Notes: a model not told the origin generated them from the letters alone. A stretch of DNA of 64,000 nt from JAAUUE01 sp943370025 (GCA_943370025.1 CALRPI020000007.1:33338-97337), one strand, 5' to 3'. Shown: positions 1 to 8,416, numbered from the stretch's first letter. Numbers and translations: made by a program.

Positions 1-386
1 TCGTCGATTCCTTCACCCAGTAGTTGGATCAGTGCTGGGTCATCTACAGAAATAACTTTGCCAGACGTAGTAACAATGTTCAAAATCATATCTTCTGGGT
101 CACTGTTGGCTGGTGTTACTCCAGGCGCTATGCTCATCGCTTCGATTAAATTCGACGGTTTCGAGGCTCGTTCCGGATAGCGATACTGCGGTTGATACTG
201 CAACATCTGTTGCTGCACATTTGCGTTCAAATACGGAAATCCTTTGCTGGCGGTGGAACTTTTGAAGGCATAGCAACGATCGCCGTGAACACCAGAAAAT
301 CCCATAAAGATTTCGGGCATTTCCACTCCGCGCATACTTTTGACTGGGTAACACCACAAGCTTTCGACAGTTCCGATAGTTGTCAT
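1..386 (-). CDS. MOSC domain protein, N-terminal part (cut by window edge)
   Basis: An open reading frame on the minus strand starts at an ATG at 386 and runs 128 codons without a stop to the window edge. The predicted start, MTTIGTVESLWCYPVKSMRG, and the following GVHGDRCYAF are typical of the MOSC N-terminal beta-barrel domain found before the MOSC domain proper. MOSC is a sulfur-carrier fold of molybdenum-cofactor sulfurases and YcbX/YiiM-like proteins. The catalytic MOSC half with its conserved cysteine lies outside the window, so the substrate cannot be inferred. The family call rests on the YPVKS and GDR motifs. The reading frame is free of stops and uses codons like its neighbours, so this looks like a real gene. 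Confidence 0.8.
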   Translation of the reverse strand, partial: MTTIGTVESLWCYPVKSMRGVEMPEIFMGFSGVHGDRCYAFKSSTASKGFPYLNANVQQQMLQYQPQYRYPERASKPSNLIEAMSIAPGVTPANSDPEDMILNIVTTSGKVISVDDPALIQLLGEGID

Positions 387-408
387 ATCAAAATTGAAAA
401 TCTTACTT

Positions 409-517
409 TACAGCACTTTGCGTTCAAATGAGACACACCACAAACATTAAAAGTCCTATCAATGTTGGGTTTGAGAGTGGGCTGAGCGGAGTCGAAGCCC
501 ACTCTCAAACTGCTGTA
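409..517. repeat. Family A palindromic element, copy 1
   Basis: The element is bounded by TACAGCA and TGCTGTA. The left part (cactttgcgttcaaatgag and a short AT-rich stretch) is shared with copies at 4879 and 28171. The right part is a hairpin built on tttgagagtgggc and its complement, with a gctgagcggagtcgaagc core that differs from the core of the other copies. It lies just upstream of the MOSC gene. Confidence 0.8.
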
Positions 518-796
518 AATGCTCACCTAAATACTCACCGCTCTGCAAAAACACCTATAGCCTTCACCAAACAGTTTATGTTGTAGAAACACAGCTAAAG
601 TTATCTTATACCAAATCAAAAAAATGGTTTCACCATTTTTTTGATTTAAATCCCTACGCAGCAAGGTATGTAGAGTCTTATTTGTATCAACTATTTGGCA
701 AAATGGTATTAACTCCCTTGGCGGTTGCTGTAACTGAATATTACACAGGAATTTTCCGCCTAATCTGACGGCAGGATATCCAGGACTCATATAAAG
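518..796. repeat. Intergenic region with family B element (609-712)
   Basis: No gene is supported here. A repeat-like unit at about 609-712 begins with taccaaatc, contains a perfect hairpin around aaatggtttcaccattt, continues with tgatttaaatccctacgcag and ends with ggcaaaatggtatta. A second copy lies at 2549-2641. The reading frame across 527-790 on the minus strand is mostly this repeat and is not treated as a gene. Confidence 0.65.
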
Positions 797-2050
797 TTAA
801 CTCAAGGTTTCTAGATAGTCCCGCAACTGATTCCGGCGCTTGGGGAGGCGGAGTTTTTGTAGAGCCTTGGTTTCAATTTGCCGGACACGCTCTCGTGAGA
901 GGTCTAAGGCTCGACCAATCTCCGCTAGAGAATAGGGATGGTCTGTGGTTAAGCCAAACCGCAGCGTGATCACCTCCCGCTCTCGATCGGTCAAATCCCC
1001 CAACAATTGCAGTAAATCTTGGCGCAGAGATTCCCGGATTGCCCTGTCTTCTGGAGAAACTTCCCCAGTCTCTAGGAGTTCTCCCAGTTCAGTATCCTTT
1101 TCTTTCCCCACCTTAGTTTCTAGGGAAATTGATCGAGGTACGCGGGTCAAGATTTCCCGGATTTGCTCAGCTTTCATGTCTAACTCTTGACCAATTTCTT
1201 CCAAACTGGCGGTGCGTCCTTTTGCTTGGGAGATGGTTCTTTGAGCTTTCTTAATCCGGTTGAGTTTCTCGGTAATATGTACCGGGAGACGAATGGTTCG
1301 GCTTTGGCTGGCGATCGCCCTAGTGATCCCTTGACGAATCCACCAGTAAGCATAGGTAGAAAAGCGATAGCCCTTGGTGGGGTCAAACTTTTCTACCGCC
1401 CTCTCTAACCCTAGGGTTCCCTCTTGGATCAGGTCGAGTAACTCCATCCCCCGGCTTTGATATTTCTTTGCCACCGACACCACCAACCGCAGGTTGGCAC
1501 GAATCATCCGGGATTTCGATCGTAATCCCCCGCTAATTCTGGTTTCTAATTCCCCTAAACTCAGACCCGCCAGATCTGCCCAACGCTCCTTGCCTTGATT
1601 CAGAGATTGCTTCAGGGTAAATAGATCTTTCTCTGCTATCTTTGCCCACCGCTCCCAACTAGGACGATGCCCCAACTGGGCAACCAGACGATCGTGGATA
1701 GTAATCAACCGAACAAACTCTACCATCAGTCCATCACCCTGTTGCTGGGATTGCGATCGGAGTTCCAAAAGCTCCATATACTGTTGGACATTTTGGGACT
1801 CAGAGACTTCCTCATCCTGTCGCAGGAGACGAACCCGACCAATTTCTTGGAGATACAAACGCACCAAATCAGTAGTATTTCGATTAGGGGATCTGTTCAG
1901 TTTTTCTAGAACAACTTCTTCTCCTAGCAAGGTCATATCTGGATCGGTTAACAATTCTCCAACTATATCTTGGGGAAGGGAATAAACAGACATAGAATCT
2001 TCAGGTTCTGGGTGATCTCTTAGCTGGGCAGGAATATAGGGCATGGTCAT
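797..2050 (-). CDS. sigC: Group 2 RNA polymerase sigma factor, SigC type
   Basis: This sigma-70 family protein directs RNA polymerase to a subset of promoters. Seen in order are region 1.2 (TDLVRLYLQEIGRVRLL), an 80-residue spacer, region 2 with the core-binding and -10 helix (NLRLVVSVAKKY, LIQEGTLGLERAVEKFD, GYRFSTYAYWWIRQGITRAI), region 3, and region 4 with its helix-turn-helix (YSLAEIGRALDLSRERVRQI). No acidic region 1.1 of the principal SigA is present. The long spacer between 1.2 and 2 (LGHRPSWERWAKIAEKDL) is, to my knowledge, the mark of cyanobacterial SigC rather than SigB, SigD or SigE. In-frame ATGs lie at 2050 and 2044; a TTG at 2125 would add 25 residues unlike any sigma factor, so 2050 is preferred, without a clear ribosome binding site. 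Known SigC proteins act in carbon/nitrogen and stress responses. Confidence 0.88.
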   Translation of the reverse strand: MTMPYIPAQLRDHPEPEDSMSVYSLPQDIVGELLTDPDMTLLGEEVVLEKLNRSPNRNTTDLVRLYLQEIGRVRLLRQDEEVSESQNVQQYMELLELRSQSQQQGDGLMVEFVRLITIHDRLVAQLGHRPSWERWAKIAEKDLFTLKQSLNQGKERWADLAGLSLGELETRISGGLRSKSRMIRANLRLVVSVAKKYQSRGMELLDLIQEGTLGLERAVEKFDPTKGYRFSTYAYWWIRQGITRAIASQSRTIRLPVHITEKLNRIKKAQRTISQAKGRTASLEEIGQELDMKAEQIREILTRVPRSISLETKVGKEKDTELGELLETGEVSPEDRAIRESLRQDLLQLLGDLTDREREVITLRFGLTTDHPYSLAEIGRALDLSRERVRQIETKALQKLRLPKRRNQLRDYLETLS

Positions 2051-2382
2051 CTCACATTTACTAACGAAATACTTTGCTCTAGCCGGGAAAACATTCCCGA
2101 TGGGGGAATAGATTACTTCCAACAAAGATTAAAAATTCCTCTGATCAAGAGTTGTTTTATTTTGTCTTAGCTTCCTACCTATACATTAACCAAGGAAAAG
2201 ATTCCTGACATTTTATTTTTTGTTTTTCGATATATGACCGTTACCAAGCAGATTATGTTGTGAAACCATCGCTTATGGTGGTTCATACCAAATCTAGTTA
2301 CGAGAGTATCCCTATTTTCTGAGTCCGCGACGGCGGACTTTGCTCTTGTAGCAGCGGTTTCAACCGCCATGCATATAGGTAT
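2051..2382. other. Upstream region of sigC, no gene seen
   Basis: The stretch is AT-rich next to sigC and then carries short low-complexity hairpin sequence (gagtccgcgacggcggact, gcggtttcaaccgc) of the kind that recurs between cyanobacterial genes. The minus-strand reading frame through 2179-2397 runs across these repeats and has no family resemblance. The sigC promoter should lie here, but no -35/-10 pair stands out. Confidence 0.4.
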
Positions 2383-2477
2383 TATAGTAAGCTCCATTTT
2401 AGTTAGGACGGGGACGTTTTTGAGGGCGCGCGGAGCGCGCCCTCAAAAACGTCCTAATCAAATCGGCAACTACTATA
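2383..2477. repeat. Family E palindromic element, copy 1 (95 bp)
   Basis: The element is bounded by TATAGTA and TACTATA. Its centre is a long, nearly perfect hairpin: gacgtttttgagggcgcgc and its complement. A second copy of exactly 95 bp, in the opposite orientation and almost identical, lies at 28513-28607. Size, TA-starting ends and lack of coding capacity fit a miniature inverted-repeat element. Confidence 0.85.
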
Positions 2478-2500
2478 TATAAACCGGATTTGGCATCACA

Positions 2501-2547
2501 TATAGCAAGCACTATTCTAGTTAGGATCGGAACATTGGATTGCTATA
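2501..2547. repeat. Short TATAGCAA-ended element
   Basis: This 47-bp unit starts with tatagcaagcactattctag and ends with ttgctata. A related left half (tatagcaagcatcattctag) lies at 52553. It directly precedes the second family B copy, so small elements are stacked in this gap. Confidence 0.55.
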
Positions 2548-2548
2548 T

Positions 2549-2641
2549 AAAAAATGGTGAAGCCATTTTTCTGATTTAAATCCCTACGCAGCAGGGTATT
2601 CAGAGTCTTATTTGTATCAACCATTTGGCAAAACGGTATTA
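2549..2641. repeat. Family B element, copy 2, overlapping the 3' end of the transporter ATPase gene
   Basis: It shares gatttaaatccctacgcag, agagtcttatttgtatcaa and atttggcaaaa(c/t)ggtatta with the copy at 609-712. Its right end runs into the ABC ATPase gene and encodes that protein's last residues and stop codon. Confidence 0.75.
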
Positions 2642-3633
2642 GTACCAGTTTGGGCGAGGGTGGTAATGTCTTTGAGGGCGATCGTACCCACCGTTACCCC
2701 GGCATCAGTGACCTGCAAAGCCTCAGCTCCAGTTTTTAGCAACAGGGAAAGCGCCTGTCGGAGGTGGGTATTTTGGTCAATGAGGGGCAGGGATGATGAA
2801 TAATTAATATCTAAATTATCTAATCTATCTAAATTACTATTCCCCAAATTCTTGATGGGGGTCATAAAACTTGCAACTCGCAACAAACTTAACTGCCTCA
2901 CAATATCTTCTGCCCCGACCAAATCCCGCACAAAATCGTTGGCTGGCTTGGTTAATATGCCCCAAGGAGTATCGTATTGGAGGATTTCCCCTTTTTGGAG
3001 AATTAAAATTTTATCCGCCAGTTTCAAAGCTTCTTCCACATCATGGGAAACAAATAGGATAGTTTTCTGGAGTTTGCGTTGCAGTTGGAGAATTTCATCC
3101 TGAAGAGAGGTGCGGGTAATGGCATCGATCGCCCCAAATGGCTCATCCATCAACATCACCTGAGGATTGCCAGCCAAACCCCTAGCGAGTCCGACCCGCT
3201 GTTGTTGTCCCCCAGAAAGTTGAGCAGGATAGCGTTGTCGGTATTCACTGGGGGGCATATCTACCAACAAAAGAAGTTCATCAATCCGGCTTTGGATCTG
3301 AGATTTAGACCAGCCCAATAGCTTGGGAACCACGGCAATATTTTGGGCAACGGTCATGTGGGGAAATAAACCAGACTGCTGAATCACATAACCAATTTGT
3401 TGCCGGAGTTGAGTGACAGGAATTTGGCTAATATCTGTGCCATCGAGATATATTTTTCCTTTCGTCGGTTCGTATAGACGATTCACCATTTTTAAGAGCG
3501 TAGTTTTGCCAAATCCAGAAGAACCAAGAATAACGACAAATTCCCCATCAGCAACTTGAAAGCTACAGTTATTTACGGCTGGGCGTGGGGCTTGGGGAAA
3601 TTGCAGCGAAACTTGGTCAAAGGTGATAGCCAT
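2617..3633 (-). CDS. Osmoprotectant-type ABC transporter, ATP-binding protein
   Basis: This ATPase energises import of quaternary-amine osmoprotectants (glycine betaine/choline/carnitine class, the OpuC/OsmV/ProV group). Visible motifs are Walker A (GSSGFGKTT, with Phe where Ser is usual), the signature LSGGQQQRVGLARGLA, Walker B with catalytic Glu (VMLMDEPFGAID) and the H-loop SHD. The last ~110 residues look like the regulatory CBS-type tail of this family (DAGVTVGTIALKDI near the end). It follows the binding-protein gene by 4 bp, so the two form an operon. No permease gene is present here. The last five or so residues (TVLPNG) and the stop are supplied by a family B repeat, so the original C-terminus may have been replaced. 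Confidence 0.88.
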   Translation of the reverse strand: MAITFDQVSLQFPQAPRPAVNNCSFQVADGEFVVILGSSGFGKTTLLKMVNRLYEPTKGKIYLDGTDISQIPVTQLRQQIGYVIQQSGLFPHMTVAQNIAVVPKLLGWSKSQIQSRIDELLLLVDMPPSEYRQRYPAQLSGGQQQRVGLARGLAGNPQVMLMDEPFGAIDAITRTSLQDEILQLQRKLQKTILFVSHDVEEALKLADKILILQKGEILQYDTPWGILTKPANDFVRDLVGAEDIVRQLSLLRVASFMTPIKNLGNSNLDRLDNLDINYSSSLPLIDQNTHLRQALSLLLKTGAEALQVTDAGVTVGTIALKDITTLAQTGTNTVLPNG

Positions 3634-3637
3634 AGGG

Positions 3638-4594
3638 TTAGCCCTTAATTAGCCCCTCTTTTACTAAAAACTCCTTCGCTACCGCTGCCGGTTCTTTTTT
3701 GTTGCCACTAACCTCGTAGTTGAGTCTTTGCATGGTGGCATTGGTGAGCTTGGGGGCAATCGCATTCAAAATATCCTTCAGTTTCGGGTTTGCCTCTAGG
3801 GTATCCTGCCGGACTACGGGGGCAACTTGGTAAGGGGGGAAAAGTTTCTTGTCATCTTCGAGTAGGACTAGATTAAAAGCACTAATTTCCCCATCAGTCC
3901 CGAAGGCAACTACCACATCCGCCTGACCATCTACTAAGCCTTTATAACGCAATCCCGAATCTACACCCTTATAAGCCTTCAGCTCAAAATTACCGTAGGC
4001 TTTTTGAATGCCGGGCAATCCATCTTCACGAACTTCAAACTCTGGTGGCCCAATCATGGTTAATTCCTTAGCCTTAGCTGCTAAGTCAGAGATGGTTTTA
4101 ATCCCAAATTTCTTTGCCCCTTCTTGGGTCATGGCTAAAGCTTGGGTATTATTCATGGGCGCGGGGTCTAGCCAGATCAGCTTAAATTTTTCTTGATAGT
4201 TCTTGGCTACTGTGTCAAATACTTCCTTTTGATCGGTTTTTGCGGGTAATTTCAGGACAGTTAATAAACCAGTCCCGGTATATTCTGGATAGAGATCAAT
4301 CTGTTTACCCATTAAGCCTGCTTGAGCTACCGGAGTTCCGCCTAAACTTAATTTCCGCTCTACTTTTAATCCACCATTTTCTATCGCTAGAGCATACATT
4401 TCTCCAAGAATAAACTGCTCTGTAAAGTCCTTAGAGCCAACTTTAATCACCGCATTACCAGCAGCAGGACTATTGCCAGCAGCCGTTGTGGAGTTAGAAT
4501 TACTCGTAGTGGCGGGGTTACAGGCAGCGATCGCCCAGAGAGTAAATCCAAAAAGCAAGATCAGAGTAGACAAACGACGTAATAGCTTCATCAC
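3638..4594 (-). CDS. Osmoprotectant-type ABC transporter, substrate-binding lipoprotein
   Basis: This OpuAC/OsmX-family binding protein captures glycine betaine, choline or related compounds for the ATPase encoded 4 bp downstream. The N-terminus is a signal peptide ending in a lipobox (WAIAAC), followed by a Thr/Ser/Asn/Ala-rich linker and the mature start VIKVGSKDFTEQFILGEM, the signature of this family. Other family blocks are GQIDLYPEYTGTG-like (KQIDLYPEYTGTGL), ADVVVAFGTDGEI and YQVAPVVRQD. At 318 residues it is of normal length. ATGs at 4594 and 4591 are both possible. The substrate class is inferred from the family; aromatic cage residues cannot be assigned without a structure alignment. 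Confidence 0.88.
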   Translation of the reverse strand: MMKLLRRLSTLILLFGFTLWAIAACNPATTSNSNSTTAAGNSPAAGNAVIKVGSKDFTEQFILGEMYALAIENGGLKVERKLSLGGTPVAQAGLMGKQIDLYPEYTGTGLLTVLKLPAKTDQKEVFDTVAKNYQEKFKLIWLDPAPMNNTQALAMTQEGAKKFGIKTISDLAAKAKELTMIGPPEFEVREDGLPGIQKAYGNFELKAYKGVDSGLRYKGLVDGQADVVVAFGTDGEISAFNLVLLEDDKKLFPPYQVAPVVRQDTLEANPKLKDILNAIAPKLTNATMQRLNYEVSGNKKEPAAVAKEFLVKEGLIKG

Positions 4595-4878
4595 AATAGA
4601 TTTAATTAAGGTTGATAGGAAGGTTAATATGAGTAGATTGAGATTGCTTTAAAATATTTGTAAGCAATATTTGTAAGCCTTGAAACTGTGAGTAATTTAG
4701 CGGTGCTGCCTACCCATAAATTATGGCATTAGTCCCTAAGAATATTGCTTATCAACAAGTGCTTATCATAAATTTCCCCTAATCCTAACACAAGTAGGAC
4801 TTACCCACTGATAACGAATTTCATAGGGTCTTGACAGTTTTTGCGAGGGATATGCACCCGCAAGTACCTGCAAATACC
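4595..4878. other. Intergenic region, no gene seen
   Basis: The promoter of the minus-strand transporter operon should lie in the first part. A 12-bp direct repeat (atatttgtaagc, twice around 4655-4680) is the only structure noticed. Confidence 0.4.
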
Positions 4879-4982
4879 TACAGCACTTTGCGTTCAAATG
4901 AGACACACCGCAAATATTAAAATCTTGTCACTGTTGGGTTTGAGAGTGGGTGGCTGTAGCCACCCACTCTCAAACTGCTGTA
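4879..4982. repeat. Family A palindromic element, copy 2
   Basis: It has the same TACAGCA...TGCTGTA ends and left block as the copy at 409. The hairpin core here is gtgggtggctgtagccaccc, so the ends are conserved while the core differs. It lies just upstream of the aldolase gene. Confidence 0.8.
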
Positions 4983-5046
4983 AGCACTGACAAGGAATGT
5001 CAGTTCCCTGATAATAGCCCCACGGATGATAAAACGGATGATAAAT

Positions 5047-6084
5047 ATGAATTTTTGTAGCGATAGTGTCACCGGTGTTGCCCCAGAGATTATGCAAGCC
5101 CTGATCATGGCTAATCAAGGAGCCGCCATGCCCTACGGGGATGATCACCTCACCCAAACCTTGGCGACTAAGTTGCAAGAGATTTTTGCCACTGATACCA
5201 CCATGTTCCCGGTGGCTACAGGTTCGGCGGCTAATGCTCTAGCTCTCTCGGTACTGACTCCCAGCTATGGAGCAGTGTATTGTCATCCTTCTGCCCATAT
5301 CAATGTTGATGAGTGCGGCGCACCAGAACTTTTCACGGGTGGAGCAAAGCTAGTTTTAGTGCCGGGAGAGAACGGGAAAATCAACCCAGAGAGTTTAACC
5401 CAAGTCCTAGAAAGCTCCGGGGCGGGGGTGGTTCACCATGTCCAACCAGCGGTTTTGAGTCTGACCCAAGCAACAGAGGCGGGGACTGTTTATCAACTAG
5501 AAGAAATTCGCACCCTGAGCAAAATTGCTAAGGCACACAATCTTTATGTACATATGGATGGGGCGCGGTTTGCCAATGCTTTGGTAAGTTTAGGTTGCTC
5601 TCCTGCCGCCATGACTTGGCAAGCTGGGGTAGATGTGTTGTCCTTTGGGGCGACCAAAAATGGGGCAATGGCTGCGGAGGCGGTACTGTTTTTTCATCAA
5701 GAATCTAATCAAAACCTAGGCAAAACTTTCCCTTTTCATCGCAAACGAGGCGGGCATTTATTCTCCAAGATGCGTTTTCTCTCGGCTCAGCTAGTTGCCT
5801 ATCTAGAAAATGATCTGTGGCTAAAAAATGCCCACCATGCTAACCAGATGGCAACTAAACTAGCTGAGGGATTGCAGGGCATACCGGGGGTGAAAATCCT
5901 GTTCCCGGTGGAGGCAAATGAAATCTTTGTAGAATTTGCCCCAAAGATTCTTCAGGCTCTACAAGCTGCTGGTTTTAAGTTTTATATTTTCGATGGGAAA
6001 CAATTGGGGCGATTGGTGACGGCGTTTAATACTTTGCCGGAGGATGTGGAGAAGTTTATGGAAGTAGCGATCGCTGCATCTTGA
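5047..6084 (+). CDS. Threonine aldolase-type beta-eliminating lyase (PLP enzyme)
   Basis: The protein belongs to the fold-type I PLP family of low-specificity L-threonine aldolases, which cleave threonine or allo-threonine to glycine and acetaldehyde. Blocks seen are the start MNFCSDSVTG, the MPYGDD loop, PVATGSAANALAL for phosphate binding, VHMDGARFANAL with the cofactor-contacting Asp, and SFGATKNGAM with the Schiff-base lysine (residue 204 of this start). The start at 5047 matches where the family begins; ATGs at 5026 and 5038 are in frame upstream and no convincing ribosome binding site separates them. Length of about 345 residues is normal. Substrate preference cannot be told from sequence. 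Confidence 0.88.
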   Translation: MNFCSDSVTGVAPEIMQALIMANQGAAMPYGDDHLTQTLATKLQEIFATDTTMFPVATGSAANALALSVLTPSYGAVYCHPSAHINVDECGAPELFTGGAKLVLVPGENGKINPESLTQVLESSGAGVVHHVQPAVLSLTQATEAGTVYQLEEIRTLSKIAKAHNLYVHMDGARFANALVSLGCSPAAMTWQAGVDVLSFGATKNGAMAAEAVLFFHQESNQNLGKTFPFHRKRGGHLFSKMRFLSAQLVAYLENDLWLKNAHHANQMATKLAEGLQGIPGVKILFPVEANEIFVEFAPKILQALQAAGFKFYIFDGKQLGRLVTAFNTLPEDVEKFMEVAIAAS

Positions 6085-6236
6085 TATTCTGCTTAATTCA
6101 GCAGTTGATGTGGGGCTGGTCTTCGGTTACTCAGGTATTGCCATAAACTAACTCAACTCCGCGATCGGCTACTGCCGATGCCAATAAACAGACAAGTCAG
6201 CATTGAGTAAATATTTTTCTAACTGGAGAAAAAGAT

Positions 6237-6812
6237 ATGACAGCCACCTTAATTAATCAAACTTACACTTTTGAAGAATATTTGGCAATGGAAGAACTTG
6301 CCACAGAGAAACATGAATATAAAAATGGAGAAATTGTTAGCATGACAGGCGGCACAACAAACCATAACAAAATCGCCTTGAACTTTGCTGCAAATTTAAA
6401 ATTTGCCCTCAAAAAACAAAACTACAATATTTTTATCGGTGACGTTAAGCTATGGATTCCTGCTTACTCAGAATCAACCTATCCTGATATTATGTTGATT
6501 GAATGTGAACCTAACTATTATGGCAATAGTCAAACAACTGTAACGAATCCTACTTTGATAGTGGAAGTCCTATCTAAATCGACTCATAATTATGATCAAG
6601 GAGAAAAGTTTTATTATTATCGATCGATTCCAGAGTTCAAAGAATATATTTTAATTAGCCAATATCAATATTATGTGATGCAGTTCAACAAAACAAATCA
6701 GGGTAAATGGATATTGTCTGAATATCGAGATGATAACTTGGCACTATCTTTACAAACAGTAGAATTTGATATTTCCTTTGCAGATATCTATGAAAATGTC
6801 AACCTTGGCTAA
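6237..6812 (+). CDS. Uma2 family (DUF820) putative endonuclease
   Basis: This is a 191-residue member of the PD-(D/E)XK-like Uma2 family, which is greatly expanded in cyanobacteria and has no settled biological role. Seen are the start TYTFEEYLAME, KHEYKNGEIVSMTGG with the early acidic residue, YPDIMLIE with the metal-binding Asp, and NPTLIVEVLSKST with the Glu of the catalytic core, followed by DQGEKFYYYRSIPEFKEYIL. All core positions are present, so it appears intact. It stands alone ahead of ruvA. A second, broken copy of the family lies at 57953-58436. Confidence 0.88.
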   Translation: MTATLINQTYTFEEYLAMEELATEKHEYKNGEIVSMTGGTTNHNKIALNFAANLKFALKKQNYNIFIGDVKLWIPAYSESTYPDIMLIECEPNYYGNSQTTVTNPTLIVEVLSKSTHNYDQGEKFYYYRSIPEFKEYILISQYQYYVMQFNKTNQGKWILSEYRDDNLALSLQTVEFDISFADIYENVNLG

Positions 6813-6854
6813 CTTTACTTAAAACGAAGAAATGGCAGCCAGAAAATAAATTTT

Positions 6855-7466
6855 ATGCTTAATTACCTCCGGGGCATCACGATAGAAATAAAGGCGATCG
6901 GGAATCGAGCAGTATTAATTTTAGAGGTAAACTCTCTAGGCTATGAAGTGCAGATCCCACCTCGAATTATGCCCCAATTGGTGCTAGGGGAGGTAGTCCA
7001 GATTTTTACTCATCTACAAATGCGGGAGGAACAGCCCTATTTGTATGGATTTACCAAGGCTGTGGAACGGGATTTATTTCGGCAACTAATTACTGTCAGT
7101 GGCGTGGGGGCACAGGTGGCGATCGCCCTGATTGATAGCCTAGAAATTGAGCAATTAGTCGAAGCGATCGTCACCAATAATATTAAAATTCTCACCCAAG
7201 CTCCCGGAGTGGGGACTAAAACTGCCGAACGCCTTGCCCTAGAACTGAAAACCAAGCTAGCAAAGGAATACAAACTTGCGGGACTGAAAACCACGGGAGT
7301 GAATACTGCCCTGCAAGAAGATGTGGAAATGACCCTCTTAGCCTTGGGTTATACTCCGGTAGAAGTTCACCAAGCCCTGACCGCCTTGAGTACGGATACT
7401 TTATTACAAAAAACAACTCAAGCCGAAGATTGGATCAGAAAAGCGATCGCTTGGCTGACCGATTAA
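6855..7466 (+). CDS. ruvA: Holliday junction branch migration protein RuvA
   Basis: RuvA binds four-way DNA junctions and loads the RuvB motor during recombination and repair. The 203-residue protein has the N-terminal OB fold (MLNYLRGITIEIKAIGNRAV), two helix-hairpin-helix motifs (TVSGVGAQVAIALID and APGVGTKTAERLALELK) and the C-terminal RuvB-contacting domain (MTLLALGYTPVEVHQAL). Length and domain order match the family. As in many cyanobacteria, no ruvB or ruvC gene is adjacent. It sits 42 bp after the Uma2 gene and converges on the next gene. Confidence 0.95.
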   Translation: MLNYLRGITIEIKAIGNRAVLILEVNSLGYEVQIPPRIMPQLVLGEVVQIFTHLQMREEQPYLYGFTKAVERDLFRQLITVSGVGAQVAIALIDSLEIEQLVEAIVTNNIKILTQAPGVGTKTAERLALELKTKLAKEYKLAGLKTTGVNTALQEDVEMTLLALGYTPVEVHQALTALSTDTLLQKTTQAEDWIRKAIAWLTD

Positions 7467-7485
7467 GTTTGCAGATTAACTAATC

Positions 7486-8310
7486 TCAGCTTGATGAAGA
7501 CCAATTGCGGATCGATCGGCTTGATATCTCAGGAACATCAGGAATATTATCCACAGCACTGACTAAAATGTCTTGGTTTTTTCTCATGCCATAAATATGA
7601 TTTTTTTGTATCGGCATCTCCGAATCAACGATTCCTTGCATTTTCTCTATATGCACAAACTTATTGGCAGAAAAAGGCTTGAATCCATTGGTTCTATCTA
7701 CAGACTCAATCCCCATTTGCCAACCACTATATTGGTAGGGGGACTGACAATACAGGACATGATTAAAATTAGCTTCCGGTTCAACTTGTCCATGATGCAC
7801 ATGTACTGTCGGAAAAAATAATTTCGTCGCTTCACGAGAGGGAAACTCAAAAGCCATCGGGTGAATATTATTTTCACCAGCCTTTAACTTAAACACCGCA
7901 AACCCATAGTCGTTATATTCTGGTAACTGATCCCAGACATGATCAGAAAGCCGAAATCTTTCATCTAGGCGGACAAAATCCGTTTTATGGGGAACAAACG
8001 ATGCTTCAAAGCTGCCGACTGATTCAACTTTTAGAATTGATTGGGCTGATTTAGGCACATCTCCCATAGATCTGGGTTTGGGAAAAATACTATCTACATC
8101 ATCAAAGAAGCTGGGATAATCAGACAAATCTATAAACCTTACTGCATCTTCAGGACTAGATGGAGGTGTTGGCAAAGGTAAAATCATCGCCATATCCAAA
8201 TCTGCCGAGTAACCCATACTGTAAACCAAGAACTGCTTGCCATTTTCTGAAGTTCTAGCAAATATTTTTGTTCCAAAAACAGAATTAATATCTCTGGAGA
8301 AAATACACAT
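7486..8310 (-). CDS. Uncharacterised conserved protein with N-terminal MC
   Basis: I do not recognise a named family. The 274-residue protein starts MCIFSRDINSVFGTKIFART and has no signal peptide or membrane segment. Notable blocks are DLDMAMILPLPTPPSSPEDA, VRFIDLSDYPSFFDDVDSIFP and a His-rich stretch MAFEFPSREATKLFFPTVHVHHG. The Cys immediately after the initiator Met is the position used as the nucleophile in N-terminal-nucleophile hydrolases, but nothing else here proves that fold. The gene converges with ruvA (20 bp between the stops) and diverges from gatB. Codon use is like the neighbours. Confidence 0.75.
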   Translation of the reverse strand: MCIFSRDINSVFGTKIFARTSENGKQFLVYSMGYSADLDMAMILPLPTPPSSPEDAVRFIDLSDYPSFFDDVDSIFPKPRSMGDVPKSAQSILKVESVGSFEASFVPHKTDFVRLDERFRLSDHVWDQLPEYNDYGFAVFKLKAGENNIHPMAFEFPSREATKLFFPTVHVHHGQVEPEANFNHVLYCQSPYQYSGWQMGIESVDRTNGFKPFSANKFVHIEKMQGIVDSEMPIQKNHIYGMRKNQDILVSAVDNIPDVPEISSRSIRNWSSSS

Positions 8311-8416
8311 TAGTTTTGCCTCTTAAGTTTTGCCTCTTGATATCCTCGTATGCTTGGGTAGATTTCAGTCTACAATAGAGATCGATAACTACCTACATAA
8401 CTCATAGCTTCAGCCC

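Noticed and set aside
527..790. Minus-strand 87-codon open frame upstream of sigC
   Set aside because: It runs through a family B repeat and has no recognisable protein family or ribosome binding site.
2179..2397. Minus-strand 72-codon open frame
   Set aside because: It lies over repeat sequence and the end of a family E element, with no family resemblance.
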